A DNA stretch of 64,000 bases from an uncultured Lachnospiraceae bacterium. GTDB lineage: Bacteria > Bacillota > Clostridia > Lachnospirales > Lachnospiraceae. Location: assembly GCA_902786365.1 (NCBI GenBank), contig CADACD010000001.1, positions 1,893 through 65,892 of the forward strand, given 5' to 3'. Under the pieces are notes generated by a model. That model searched no databases, was not told where the DNA came from, and saw only the letters and a program-made list of their open reading frames with translations. Of the stretch, positions 15,223 to 23,972 are shown in pieces; the first letter of the stretch is position 1; every line of letters starts with the position of its first letter. A program made the position numbers and the translations under genes.

Positions 15223-16119
15223 ATGACACTGCAACAACTACGATATGTTATCAAGGCTGCCGAGACCGGCAACATGACACAGGCCGCTGAACAATTATTT
15301 ATTTCCCAGCCAAGCCTGACAAATTCCATCAAGAGTCTTGAAAAAGAAATGAATGTGACCATTTTTAACCGTTCAAACAAAGGACTTACTGTATCTAACG
15401 ACGGTGCATTATTCTTATCTTATGCAAGGCAGGTTTTAGAACAGGCTGAACTGTTAGAAAGTAAATTTCTTGATAACAAGGAACGAAAGCCACATTTTTC
15501 TGTATCCTGCCAGCACTATTCCTTTGCAGTTGAAGCTTTTGTAGATGTCATCCACGAGTTTAATGCCTACTCATATGACTTCACATTGCGTGAAACACAG
15601 ACACATGAAATCATTACTGATGTCAGCAGGCGAATCAGTGAAATTGGCGTACTCTACATGTCCTCCAAAAATAAAGAAGTTATTTCAAAAATGCTCGAAC
15701 AATATGATTTAACATTTGAAGAGCTTTTTACTGCCAGACCCCATGTATTTATTACCTCTGCCCACCCTCTTGCCTCCCGGTCAAAAATCAGTCTGAAAGA
15801 TCTTGAGGATTATCCTTATCTGTCTTTTGAGCAGGGTGAATATAATTCTTTCTATTTTTCTGAGGAAATATTAAGCACATTAGACAGAAGAAAAAATATC
15901 AAGGTACGTGACCGTGCCACTCTTTTCAATCTTTTGATTGGCCTAAACGGCTACACAGTAAGCTCCGGTGTCATAAGTCAGAAGCTAAATGGTGAGAATA
16001 TCATTGCAAGACCACTTGAAGTCGATGAATATATGCAGATTGGAACAATCAAATTAAAAGCCCAGCCATTAAGTACCTATGGCCAGGCTTATATGTCAGC
16101 AATCAAAAATCACATTTAA
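15223..16119 (+). CDS. LysR-family transcriptional regulator, probable methionine regulator
   Basis: 298 residues from the ATG at 15223, which follows AAGGAGGCACTCT. The frame is open 33 codons further upstream, but that part has no ribosome site and lies across the promoter. The N-terminal winged HTH is MTLQQLRYVIKAAETGNMTQAAEQLFISQPSLTNSI, textbook LysR; residues about 90-290 form the effector-binding domain. It follows metE, and both genes carry near-identical operators, so it is very probably the activator of metE, like MetR/MtaR. A weak hairpin (about 16147-16171) follows the stop. The effector (homocysteine or O-acetylserine in related systems) is not established. Confidence 0.88.
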   Translation: MTLQQLRYVIKAAETGNMTQAAEQLFISQPSLTNSIKSLEKEMNVTIFNRSNKGLTVSNDGALFLSYARQVLEQAELLESKFLDNKERKPHFSVSCQHYSFAVEAFVDVIHEFNAYSYDFTLRETQTHEIITDVSRRISEIGVLYMSSKNKEVISKMLEQYDLTFEELFTARPHVFITSAHPLASRSKISLKDLEDYPYLSFEQGEYNSFYFSEEILSTLDRRKNIKVRDRATLFNLLIGLNGYTVSSGVISQKLNGENIIARPLEVDEYMQIGTIKLKAQPLSTYGQAYMSAIKNHI

Positions 16120-16180
16120 TCTTGATAATCTCTTTAAATTTTTTTAGAGGCGAACTGCTTCGCAGAAACCTATAATTTAA

Positions 16181-16831
16181 TTACTCATTTCTAAATTTTG
16201 CCAAATCTGATTTGTCAAGTATTACCACCAATTTTGAATCAGCTTCTAGTGGTCTGTTCGGATCAATAGAGGAACGCATTTTACTATGAAATTTAACTGC
16301 AACCACGTTAATATGGTACTTATTTCTCAAATCAAGCTCAATTAAATTTTTTCCAACCCATTCAGGTCTTGTTCTCATCTCTAAAAGACACAAATTATTA
16401 TCAATATTAAAATATTCCAGAAAGTCATCTGACACTATTGTCTGTGCTGTTCTGATACCCATCTCCTCTTCCGGATAGATAACCTTATCGGCTCCCATTT
16501 TTGAAAGTATATTTCCCATTCTTTCATCTGCCGCTTTTGCAATAACATAAGGCACTCCAACTTCCTTTGCCACCATCACAGACATGATACTTGCAGTCAA
16601 ATCGGATCCCATTGTCACCACTACTACATCCATATTCTCAATTCCGATTTCTTTAATAGACTCTTCATTTGTAAGGTCGGCAATGACCGCATAACTGACT
16701 TTATCACTTATCTCATCTATCAAAAATTCATTTTTGTCCACTACCATTACATCAGCACCCGAATTATATAATTCTGTTGCAAGGCTCCGTCCAAATCTTC
16801 CTAAACCAAACACTGCTATCGATTTACTCAT
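16181..16831 (-). CDS. ktrA: Ktr/Trk potassium uptake regulatory subunit (RCK)
   Basis: 216 residues, the normal KtrA length; ATG after GGAGAATGTA. RCK_N Rossmann fold with nucleotide motif VFGLGRFGRSLATEL (about 7-21) and acidic VVDKNE after strand 2; RCK_C domain from about residue 135. It forms the cytosolic ring that gates KtrB in response to ATP/ADP (and, in many Firmicutes, c-di-AMP at RCK_C). Encoded 18 nt downstream of the KtrB-like gene, and so in one operon driven by the promoter at 18317-18346. Confidence 0.93.
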   Translation of the reverse strand: MSKSIAVFGLGRFGRSLATELYNSGADVMVVDKNEFLIDEISDKVSYAVIADLTNEESIKEIGIENMDVVVVTMGSDLTASIMSVMVAKEVGVPYVIAKAADERMGNILSKMGADKVIYPEEEMGIRTAQTIVSDDFLEYFNIDNNLCLLEMRTRPEWVGKNLIELDLRNKYHINVVAVKFHSKMRSSIDPNRPLEADSKLVVILDKSDLAKFRNE

Positions 16832-16849
16832 TACATTCTCCTTTTTTCA

Positions 16850-18253
16850 CTAACCTACAAAATACTGACCTTCTGCAAACCTGATTTTATTTTTCTGCTC
16901 TTTACCTGAACTGAAAAACATTCCCATTGATATAGGTCCTATTCTTCCCAAATACATACCAATGACTACAATTATCCTACCTGACACATTTAAAGAAGAT
17001 GTCAGATTTCTTGACAATCCGACAGTCGCTGTTGCACTAAATATCTCGTAGGAAGCATCCACAAGATTTACATTACCGGTCATCATCAATAGAATCATCA
17101 AAACAAATGATGTGACAAAGCTGACCGTCACAATCGCTGTCGCCTTCCGAATCAGCTCCAACGGTATTTTCTTTTCAAATACAACATTCTCACTTCTATT
17201 TCTAATAAATGACACTGCATTGAGCATCACAATGAACATAGTCACTGTTTTAACTCCCCCAGCCGTTCCTATTGGTGAACCACCTATAAACATCAGAAAA
17301 AGTCCCAGCATACATGTTTCATCCTTGAGTGACTGCTGTGGAACTGCCGCAAATCCCGCTGTTCTGAATGTCACAGATTGAAATACACTATTCAATATTT
17401 TACCACCGACAGACATATTACCAATCGTGAACGGATTATGATATTCCATTATAAAAACACAGATTGCACCTGATAAAATAAGTACTAATGTCATATTAAT
17501 AACAAGTTTTGTATGCTCTCCTAATCTTTTCATCATTGTAAATAATGAATAATCTTTTTTTATTCCCCTCTTTACACCCGAACTGATATCAAACCATACA
17601 ACATAACCAAGTCCGCCAAGAATTATGAGCAACATTGTTGTTATCATGACCGGATAATTATTGTTATAATCCATAAGACTGTTTGGCCCGATAATATCAA
17701 TACCCGCATTACAGAAGGCTGAAACAGAAGTGAAGCACGAAAACCAGATCCCTTTTAAAATACCAAACTGAGGTATAAACACAATCATATATAAAAATGC
17801 CCCCAGCCCTTCTACCATAAGTGTTCCTTCAAACACCTTCACCAAAAAATGCATGACCCCTGATAATGTATTCAAATTGAACGAATCATGTATCATCAGC
17901 TGCTGACCGATGGATATCTTTTTGCGAAACATCAGCATGAGAGCTGACGTGACAGCAATGATTCCAAGACCTCCGATCTGTATCATTAACAATATTATAA
18001 TTTTACCAAATAATGTCCAATGCGCATATGTATCAACCACCACAAGACCCGTAACACATAAGGAAGTGACTGCAGTAAAAAGTGCTGTCAGTACACTGGT
18101 ATGTTCTCCCTCTGCCGTTGCAACCGGTAGTTTTAAAAAAACAGTACCTATCAAAATCGCTATCAAAAAACTAAGTGGAATGAGCTGCTGCGATTTCAGT
18201 CGGAACTTTCGCTTTTTTATTTTACTTTCAGAAACTTTTTTTTCGCTTTTCAA
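16850..18253 (-). CDS. ktrB: Ktr/Trk potassium uptake membrane subunit
   Basis: 467 residues, TTG start with GAGGGAAAAAAG upstream. Four repeated M1-P-M2 units carry filter-like motifs TSLCVTGLVV, VSAFCNAGID, VTFRTAGFAA and SATATVGLSR, each with the conserved Gly of Trk/Ktr/HKT channels. N-terminus is strongly basic and cytosolic. It moves K+ inward together with KtrA. The C-terminus ends with GRIGPISMGMFF, typical of KtrB. The non-ATG start may lower expression. No c-di-AMP riboswitch fits in the roughly 60-nt leader. Confidence 0.93.
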   Translation of the reverse strand: MKSEKKVSESKIKKRKFRLKSQQLIPLSFLIAILIGTVFLKLPVATAEGEHTSVLTALFTAVTSLCVTGLVVVDTYAHWTLFGKIIILLMIQIGGLGIIAVTSALMLMFRKKISIGQQLMIHDSFNLNTLSGVMHFLVKVFEGTLMVEGLGAFLYMIVFIPQFGILKGIWFSCFTSVSAFCNAGIDIIGPNSLMDYNNNYPVMITTMLLIILGGLGYVVWFDISSGVKRGIKKDYSLFTMMKRLGEHTKLVINMTLVLILSGAICVFIMEYHNPFTIGNMSVGGKILNSVFQSVTFRTAGFAAVPQQSLKDETCMLGLFLMFIGGSPIGTAGGVKTVTMFIVMLNAVSFIRNRSENVVFEKKIPLELIRKATAIVTVSFVTSFVLMILLMMTGNVNLVDASYEIFSATATVGLSRNLTSSLNVSGRIIVVIGMYLGRIGPISMGMFFSSGKEQKNKIRFAEGQYFVG

Positions 18254-18316
18254 CTTTTTTCCCTCTCATTTTTTCGTTTTAACCGGCTTAATCAGCCACT
18301 TTAAGTATGTGCAATA

Positions 18317-18346
18317 AGTATACCACATACTTTAATGACATGTCAA
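18317..18346 (-). promoter_or_regulatory. Strong SigA promoter of ktrB-ktrA
   Basis: Minus strand TTGACA (18346-18341), 18 bp, TATACT (18322-18317). Transcription would begin near 18310, giving a leader of about 57 nt before the TTG start. Confidence 0.85.
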
Positions 18347-18416
18347 AGTTTTATTCGTGTCTTTTACAACTCCCGGATTATCCTTCAATATTTAACACCA
18401 AACTTCCCCTTATATT

Positions 18417-18968
18417 TTACTCTGTTCCTAATGTGACCACGGTATATTCATGTCCCACAGCCTTTGTAAATTTTTCAAACACATCCTTTGTTTTCAGACG
18501 CAGGCTTGATGTATTGATGCATGGATGACATCCAAAATATTCTGACGCAAGCACATCTTCATCAACTAACAGTGTTACATTATTTTCCCTATCATTCATA
18601 AGTCCTAGTACACTTACAGAACCCGGTGTAATATCCAGATATTTTTTCATGAATTCTGCCGGTGCAAATGAAAGTCTCGGACTGTTAATCTGACCTGATA
18701 TTTCTTTTGTTTTAAATTTTTTATCTTCCTTAATCATTAACAGATAAAATTTGGTTTTCTGTGTATTGCATAAAAACAGATTTTTGCATATCACTGCCGG
18801 TGCAAGCACTTCATCTATCGCCTTACACGCCTCCATTGTCTCGGCCGGCTCATGGTCAACTCTCTCATAAGAAATTTTCAACTCATCCAGTAAATCATAT
18901 GTTCTGATTTCTTTATCCAGACGGTCTGTCACATCTTTTGGTCTTCCTTTTTCTAATTTCAAATTCAT
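18417..18968 (-). CDS. YbaK/ProX-type aminoacyl-tRNA editing protein
   Basis: 183 residues, ATG after CCGGAGGAAGAT. Full-length match to the free-standing editing domains of the YbaK/ProXp family (PrdX-like in clostridia). Motifs: YERVDHEPAETMEACKA near the N-terminus, CKNLFLCNTQKTKFYLLMI, the catalytic-region Lys in KTKEISGQ, SPRLSFAPAEFM, LGLMND and the terminal GCHPCINTSSLRL. Such proteins hydrolyse mischarged Ala-tRNA(Pro) or similar in the cytosol. The gene is separate from proS here. Which mischarged tRNA it clears cannot be told from sequence alone. Confidence 0.88.
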   Translation of the reverse strand: MNLKLEKGRPKDVTDRLDKEIRTYDLLDELKISYERVDHEPAETMEACKAIDEVLAPAVICKNLFLCNTQKTKFYLLMIKEDKKFKTKEISGQINSPRLSFAPAEFMKKYLDITPGSVSVLGLMNDRENNVTLLVDEDVLASEYFGCHPCINTSSLRLKTKDVFEKFTKAVGHEYTVVTLGTE

Positions 18969-19016
18969 ATCTTCCTCCGGTTATAGTTATTCATTTTTTC
19001 TCCTTTCAATACACTC

Positions 19017-19493
19017 CTATTTTTCATGAACCAGCTTTCCGGTCATATGCTCTATGCTGATTTCAACCAGCTGTACTCTCTTGATATCTCTGCTGATTTC
19101 TGCGTCAACCTCCTCTTTTGTCGGAAAATACTTTAATCCTAACTTTCTAACCTTATCACAGATAACAGTTTCATCTGTAATCAATTTCGCATCCCCCATT
19201 ATGATAACACTTGTCACATAAAATGCCCAGTCTCCCTCTTTTTTAAATCCATTATTCCATGTTGTAAAGCAGACTTTGCTGCAATTTTTAATTGCATCAA
19301 TTTTATGGCCTTCCTTCGCACAATGGAAATACACCTTTTCATTTTCTTCATCATAATAAAAATTAATCGGAACTCCATACGGATAACCATTATCACCTAT
19401 GACTGATACCACACCTCTTTTTTCTGTTTTTAAAATGTTAACACATTCTTCCTTATTTACTTCCTGTTTTTTGCGACGCATTTCTCTAAACAT
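19017..19493 (-). CDS. Pyridoxamine 5'-phosphate oxidase-fold protein, NimA-like
   Basis: 158 residues, ATG after CTTAGGAGGCAACAAAA. Starts MFREMRRKKQE, then the split-barrel flavin-binding pattern GVVSVIGDNGYPYGVPINFYYD, KVYFHCAKEGHKIDAI and VCFTTW. This matches the pyridoxamine phosphate oxidase-related family that includes 5-nitroimidazole reductases (Nim). Probably a flavin-dependent small-molecule reductase. The family is widespread, and drug resistance cannot be inferred. It stands alone between the editing protein and the GntR regulator on the same strand. Confidence 0.85.
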   Translation of the reverse strand: MFREMRRKKQEVNKEECVNILKTEKRGVVSVIGDNGYPYGVPINFYYDEENEKVYFHCAKEGHKIDAIKNCSKVCFTTWNNGFKKEGDWAFYVTSVIIMGDAKLITDETVICDKVRKLGLKYFPTKEEVDAEISRDIKRVQLVEISIEHMTGKLVHEK

Positions 19494-19552
19494 TTTTGTT
19501 GCCTCCTAAGTTTGACATTGATAGGCCTTCATTGAATAAACATCATATATTT

Positions 19553-20239
19553 TCACTCCTCCGGCCACAGACAATGCTCTTCAATATTTTGAATGGTATT
19601 TTTGATATGAAGAATGGCACAATTTTCTGCCAATTCCTCATTTCTGTTTTTGATTGCATTAATAATATCTCTGTGTTCCTTTGATGAATTGATAACTCTT
19701 TCATGCGAAGACAGTGTCTTCTTTCTTATCACCTGAAGATAATGATGAAAATCTGCCATCACATGATAAAGCATTTTACTATCTGCCATATTATATAGAA
19801 GTTCATGAAACTCATTATCAAGCTCCAAAACTTTTTCATATCTTTCTTTCATGCAGTGAAATTCTGATAAATCTACTATTTCCTCAAGCTTTTCTATATC
19901 TTTTTCTGACGCATTTTTCACTGCCCATCTTGCACACATTCCTTCCAGTCTTGCACGCATTTCATAAATATCTTTTAAATCTTTCGTACTTAAACCGACA
20001 ACTGATGCACCTTTATTTGGAATGATATTGACAAGACCTTCTAATTCTAGCTGTCTGATTGCCTCTCTTACCGGTGTACGGCTGACACCCAGCTGTTCAC
20101 CTATTGTCTTTTCCCTCAATTCATCACCCTTTTTATATACTCCGTTTAATATATCTTCTCTCAGTTTTTCAAATACTTTTGTCTGAAGTGAATAGATAGG
20201 ATGTTTCTCATCCTCTTTTATCAACTCATTATCCGCCAT
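19553..20239 (-). CDS. GntR-family (FadR/FCD type) transcriptional regulator
   Basis: 228 residues, ATG after GAAGGAGAGAAAGTTTT. N-terminal winged HTH KTIGEQLGVSRTPVREAIRQLELEGLV (about 45-71), then an all-helical FCD ligand domain with metal-type residues (DLKDIYEMRARLEG, ELDNEFHELLY, and a His-rich ADFHHYLQVI segment). FCD regulators usually bind organic acids. It lies 141 nt after the Re-citrate-synthase-like gene, and a 26-bp palindrome with TTGTATACAA at its heart covers that gene's promoter. It is therefore a good candidate for a repressor of the citrate/2-oxoglutarate branch. Confidence 0.9.
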   Translation of the reverse strand: MADNELIKEDEKHPIYSLQTKVFEKLREDILNGVYKKGDELREKTIGEQLGVSRTPVREAIRQLELEGLVNIIPNKGASVVGLSTKDLKDIYEMRARLEGMCARWAVKNASEKDIEKLEEIVDLSEFHCMKERYEKVLELDNEFHELLYNMADSKMLYHVMADFHHYLQVIRKKTLSSHERVINSSKEHRDIINAIKNRNEELAENCAILHIKNTIQNIEEHCLWPEE

Positions 20240-20269
20240 AAAACTTTCTCTCCTTCATATACATATCTT

Positions 20270-20294
20270 ATCATCATTGCGAAGCAATGATGAT
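20270..20294 (-). terminator. Hairpin between the Re-citrate-synthase-like gene and gntR
   Basis: ATCATCATTGC and GCAATGATGAT form an 11-bp stem with loop GAA/TTC, about 30 nt before the gntR start. No T-run follows, so it may reduce rather than stop readthrough. Confidence 0.4.
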
Positions 20295-20380
20295 GACTTG
20301 CTGTCCATCGCACAGCGATTTTTATGACAGCAATCCACACCTTACCACCCTGTGAATCAGTGATAAGCCCCTTGCTGTTT

Positions 20381-21775
20381 CTATACCAGCTTTTCTCCCC
20401 CAATCTTATTGTTAACATCATCAATCACCTTAAGTAATTCATGGTCTGTGATAACTGTCACTCTTCCACCTTCATATTCGGCATCAACCCACTCTTTTAC
20501 ATTCTTTACCAGTTCAGAACTCTTGTCAACCTTCTTATCATCAGGCAGCTTAAAATATGTATTAATCCAATGTGCAATTCCCGCAAGCCCAGATGTATTT
20601 GACACTGCCACGAGAACTGGTCTTCTTAAAAATTTTTCTGTATTAAATATATTATAAATCTCTTCATTTTTTAAGAGTCCGTCTGCATGAATTCCTGCCC
20701 TTGTCACATTGAAATTCTTTCCGGCAAACGGTGTTCTCTCTGGCATGACATAACCGATTTCCTTTTCAAAATATTCTGCTAAATCTGTTATCACTGTTGT
20801 GTCCATTCCATCCAATGTTCCCTTAAGCTGTGCATACTCAAACACCATCGCCTCAAGCGGTGTATTACCTGTACGTTCACCGATTCCAAACAGCGAACAG
20901 TTAACTCCACTGGCACCGTACAGCCATGCTGTAGTTGAATTAGTGACTGCCTTATAGAAATCATTGTGTCCATGCCACTCTAATTGACTTGACGGAACAC
21001 CTGCATGTGTGGTAAGTCCGTATATAATTCCCTGAACAGAACGTGGAATCACTGCACCTGCAAAATTAACACCATATCCCATAGTATCGCATGCCCGTAT
21101 CTTAACCGGAATCTCATACTCCTCCTGCAATTTCATCAGCTCCAGACAAAATGGAATGACAAATCCGTAGATATCAGAACGTGTGATATCCTCAAGATGA
21201 CATCTCGGACTGACACCTGTCTCTAAACATTCTCTCACTACACTTAAATAATGATTCATACATTCTCTTCTGTTCATCTTCATCTTGTAAAAAATGTGAT
21301 AATCAGAGCAACTGACAAGAATTCCTGTCTCCTTCATTCCTATATCCTTTACAAGCTCAAAATCTTTTTTGCTTGCTCTAATCCAGCTGGTAATCTCAGG
21401 AAACTTGTAACCTCTTTCCATACATTTGTATACGGCATCCCTGTCTTTCTTACTGTATAAGAAAAATTCGCTTTGTCTTATAATGCCATTTTCTCCGCCA
21501 AGTTTATTCAAATAATCATAGATTGTGACAATCTGTTCTGTTGTATACGGCTCTCTTGACTGCTGACCGTCTCTGAAGGTTGTATCTGTAATCCATATGT
21601 TTTCTGGAAGATTGTGTGGCACTATTCTGTCATTAAATGCAATTTTAGGCACTTCTTCATACGGAAAAAGATTATGATACACATTTGGTTTATCTACATC
21701 CACAAGATGATAGAAATGTTCTTCAAGTTCAAGTAAGTTCGTTTTTTTGTTCATTACAACCAGTCTGTTATCCAT
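20381..21775 (-). CDS. Re-citrate synthase-like / homocitrate synthase family enzyme
   Basis: 464 residues from the ATG at 21775 (GCAGGTAAATATT upstream); the frame is open to an ATG at 21826. DRE-TIM metallolyase: ITDTTFRDGQQSREPYT near residue 60, catalytic-face motifs LEDITRSD, RACDTMGYGV and EWHGHNDFYKAV (HxH-type metal ligands), and GERTGNTPLEA. The pattern FRDGQQSR rather than LRDGEQ, and the length, match clostridial Re-citrate synthases (acetyl-CoA plus oxaloacetate to citrate) that are often misnamed 2-isopropylmalate synthase. Isocitrate dehydrogenase is encoded about 2 kb away and no leu genes are near, which supports a role in glutamate supply. A homocitrate synthase cannot be excluded. 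Confidence 0.8.
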   Translation of the reverse strand: MDNRLVVMNKKTNLLELEEHFYHLVDVDKPNVYHNLFPYEEVPKIAFNDRIVPHNLPENIWITDTTFRDGQQSREPYTTEQIVTIYDYLNKLGGENGIIRQSEFFLYSKKDRDAVYKCMERGYKFPEITSWIRASKKDFELVKDIGMKETGILVSCSDYHIFYKMKMNRRECMNHYLSVVRECLETGVSPRCHLEDITRSDIYGFVIPFCLELMKLQEEYEIPVKIRACDTMGYGVNFAGAVIPRSVQGIIYGLTTHAGVPSSQLEWHGHNDFYKAVTNSTTAWLYGASGVNCSLFGIGERTGNTPLEAMVFEYAQLKGTLDGMDTTVITDLAEYFEKEIGYVMPERTPFAGKNFNVTRAGIHADGLLKNEEIYNIFNTEKFLRRPVLVAVSNTSGLAGIAHWINTYFKLPDDKKVDKSSELVKNVKEWVDAEYEGGRVTVITDHELLKVIDDVNNKIGGEKLV

Positions 21776-21869
21776 AATATTTACCTGCACAACACTGACA
21801 TGTCCAGACAATATCCTGTCCTGCATTGACAGAAAGTGTCATACTTATCCTTTCTTTGTTTATGTACGC

Positions 21870-21895
21870 TTGTATAATTGTATACAATTATACAA
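21870..21895. promoter_or_regulatory. 26-bp perfect palindrome, candidate GntR operator
   Basis: The 26 bases at 21870-21895 equal their own reverse complement, with TTGTATACAA at the centre (21878-21887). FadR/FCD-type GntR proteins bind short palindromes of the TNGTNNNACNA kind. It covers the -10 of the minus-strand promoter and lies about 70 bp before the -35 of the divergent plus-strand promoter. Confidence 0.75.
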
Positions 21896-21905
21896 TATCT
21901 GTCAA
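21877..21905 (-). promoter_or_regulatory. Promoter of the Re-citrate-synthase-like gene, overlapped by the palindrome
   Basis: Minus strand TTGACA (21905-21900), 17 bp, TACAAT (21882-21877). A protein bound to the palindrome would block the -10, which suggests repression. Confidence 0.75.
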
Positions 21906-21964
21906 TAACTACTTGCTATTTTTTTAATTTTTATTACATTGTATATGAAAATATTTTAAAATTA

Positions 21965-21993
21965 TTGTATTTTTTCGTATTATAAATTATAAT
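21965..21993 (+). promoter_or_regulatory. Promoter of the carbamate kinase homologue
   Basis: TTGTAT (21965-21970), 17 bp, TATAAT (21988-21993), 45 nt before the ATG at 22038. Confidence 0.65.
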
Positions 21994-22037
21994 AATGAAA
22001 TAGGATTATGTGCGAAATGCATTCTAAGGAGGTTTTT

Positions 22038-22979
22038 ATGAGCAATAAAAAAATTGTTGTGGCTTTGGGCCGCAACTGTTTTGGAAATACACTTCCAAAG
22101 CAGCAGCAAAATGTTAAGAAAGCAGCCAAAGCAATCGCTGATTTGGTAGAAGAAAAATATGAGGTTGTTATCACACACAGCAACGGTCCGCAGGTTGGCA
22201 TGATTCAGACTGCCATGACAGAGTTCAGCCGTCTTGATTCTAAGTATACTGTTGCACCTATGTCGATATGTGGTGCCATGAGCCAGGGGTATATCGGTTT
22301 CGATTTACAGAATGCCATCAGAACAGAACTTTTAAATCGTGGTATCTACAAACCTGTAACAACAATCATTACACAGGTAAGAGTTGACCCGTTTGACAAA
22401 GCATTTCATACCCCTACCAAGGTAATTGGAAGATATATGACAAAAGAAGAAGCTGATATTGAAGAACACAAAGGCAATTATGTCATTTATGAAGAAACGG
22501 AAGAAGGCAAGGGGTACAGAAGAATTATTGCTTCTCCTCAGCCAATTGATATCTATGAAATTGATGCCATCAAGGCATTGATTGATGCTAATCAGCTTGT
22601 TATCGCAGCCGGTGGCGGCGGTATACCGGTTCTTGAACAGTCACAGGGACTCAAAGGTGCAAGCGCTGTTATAGAAAAAGATTATACAGCAGCGAAACTT
22701 GCTGACATGATAGATGCTGATGAGCTGATGATTCTTACTTCGAGTGATTATGTTCAGATAACAAATGAAAATGGTGACACTGTTGACTTGAAAGAATTAA
22801 CAGTCGATGAGGCAAATAAGTTGATTGAAATGGGAAAACTCGGTGAACTTACCACTCTTCCTAAGATTCAGGCAGCTCTTAATTTTGTGGTAGCCGGAAA
22901 AGACAGAAGTGCTGTTATCACAAACGTAGAAAAAGCAAAAGCAGGTATCAGACACAAAATAGGTACAATCATTAAATAA
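22038..22979 (+). CDS. Carbamate kinase homologue with altered active-site motifs
   Basis: 313 residues from the ATG at 22038 after CTAAGGAGGTTTTT (frame open to 22008). Amino-acid-kinase fold, clearly carbamate-kinase-like: VVITHSNGPQVGMIQTAM, SICGAMSQGYIGFDLQNA, TQVRVDPFDKAFHTPTK, RRIIASPQPIDI and AAGGGGIPV. Carbamate kinases make ATP from carbamoyl phosphate and ADP. Two family landmarks differ: the N-terminal ALGGNAL is ALGRNCF here, and the usual GSMGPK before the last helix is ELTTLPK. No arginine deiminase or ornithine carbamoyltransferase gene is nearby. It may be a clade-specific carbamate kinase or have another acyl-phosphate substrate. Expressed from its own promoter, with a bidirectional terminator behind. 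Confidence 0.8.
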   Translation: MSNKKIVVALGRNCFGNTLPKQQQNVKKAAKAIADLVEEKYEVVITHSNGPQVGMIQTAMTEFSRLDSKYTVAPMSICGAMSQGYIGFDLQNAIRTELLNRGIYKPVTTIITQVRVDPFDKAFHTPTKVIGRYMTKEEADIEEHKGNYVIYEETEEGKGYRRIIASPQPIDIYEIDAIKALIDANQLVIAAGGGGIPVLEQSQGLKGASAVIEKDYTAAKLADMIDADELMILTSSDYVQITNENGDTVDLKELTVDEANKLIEMGKLGELTTLPKIQAALNFVVAGKDRSAVITNVEKAKAGIRHKIGTIIK

Positions 22980-23065
22980 GTACTCATCATACCAAGTTGA
23001 TTAATACTGGTAGACGGTACTCGTAAATTACATAAATATTTTATTTCAAAAAGATAATGTGTATT

Positions 23066-23108
23066 AACAAAAACTTCGTCATATTTTCTATATGACGAAG
23101 TTTTTGTT
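23066..23108. terminator. Bidirectional terminator
   Basis: AACAAAAACTTCGTCATA and TATGACGAAGTTTTTGTT pair over 18 bp with a 7-nt loop, with A-runs and T-runs inside the stem on both sides. It separates the convergent carbamate-kinase-like and DUF1653 genes. Confidence 0.85.
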
Positions 23109-23135
23109 TACCATAATGATATTTCATTTTTCAAT

Positions 23136-23822
23136 TTATCTGAATCTGTTCACTTCATACTTTACCATCATATCTATACAGTTTAACAGACTTATATATC
23201 TCTCCTCTATGTTGCCATTTTCAACTGCAACATCCAGGGATGCTGCAATATCATCAATCAATCTGTTTGTCATTTCACCTTTCATTCTTATTAAAATATT
23301 TCTTTTTTCTTCGTATGTATCTGCATCAAGAAATTTAAGCAGATATGGGTTAATTGTTTCATTCTCCTGCATATTACTATTAGAGATTTCTTTTTTGTAA
23401 TCAGATTTATCATTCATTACATCGCTAGTATTGCCATCTTGTGCATCTTCTACATTCTTCATTCTATCAGCTACTTTTTCTTCAAAAAAGTAATCATTTT
23501 GATTGGTAATTGATAATTTCTCAGCGAATTTATCCTTTTGGACATTCATGCCATTACCAGCATTCACAAGTTCTTCCCGTTCTACCAGCTCAAATCTGTA
23601 TTTTTGCTCTGCCATAGGATATTTATCCCTGTCAACCTCACTCATAAACATTTCAAGCGGTCTTGCATACACTTCGTATCCGCCATACAATTGCTGATAT
23701 ATGACCAGCTTTTCCCCCGTTTCAGAATGGTTTGCAACTGTTACAATCTGATACAGCTTATTCTTGAAATGCCTGTATATCTGACCTGCATATATACTTC
23801 TTCCATTAATAACTTCCAACAT
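23136..23822 (-). CDS. DUF1653-domain protein with extra C-terminal domain
   Basis: 228 residues, ATG after AAAGGAGAAAT. Residues 8-80 match DUF1653: GQIYRHFKNKLYQIV, ETGEKLVIYQQLYG, EVYARPLEMFMSEVD. The biochemical role of that domain is unknown to me. Residues 85-160 are a variable Asn/Asp/Glu linker. Residues 160-228 (YLLKFLDADTYEEKRNILIRM through MVKYEVNRFR) are a helical extension that most short DUF1653 proteins lack. Monocistronic, between two terminators. Confidence 0.8.
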   Translation of the reverse strand: MLEVINGRSIYAGQIYRHFKNKLYQIVTVANHSETGEKLVIYQQLYGGYEVYARPLEMFMSEVDRDKYPMAEQKYRFELVEREELVNAGNGMNVQKDKFAEKLSITNQNDYFFEEKVADRMKNVEDAQDGNTSDVMNDKSDYKKEISNSNMQENETINPYLLKFLDADTYEEKRNILIRMKGEMTNRLIDDIAASLDVAVENGNIEERYISLLNCIDMMVKYEVNRFR

Positions 23823-23878
23823 ATTTCTCCTTTTATTTCAACACATTCTAATATTCAATAGATTTTATTCTATTGATG

Positions 23879-23905
23879 AAAGAGCCGGTTTTTCACCAGC
23901 TCTTT
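23879..23905 (-). terminator. Terminator after isocitrate dehydrogenase
   Basis: AAAGAGC and GCTCTTT arms with an inner GGT/ACC pair and a TTTTC loop, between the icd stop and the DUF1653 gene. Short T-tracts on both sides. Confidence 0.6.
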
Positions 23906-23972
23906 TGTTTATCATTCATTTATTCATATGTACTATCAATATAAGTCGTCATTCCACTAATTCATTCAATTA

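Noticed and set aside
18254..18316. c-di-AMP (ydaO) riboswitch before ktrB
   Set aside because: The leader after the inferred start is about 57 nt, far shorter than a ydaO element.
20221..20424. 67-codon minus-strand ORF between the citrate-synthase-like gene and gntR
   Set aside because: No ribosome site; overlaps the end of the upstream gene in another frame and contains the intergenic hairpin.
23092..23400. Plus-strand ORF downstream of the carbamate-kinase-like gene
   Set aside because: Begins inside the bidirectional terminator and is antisense to the DUF1653 gene.
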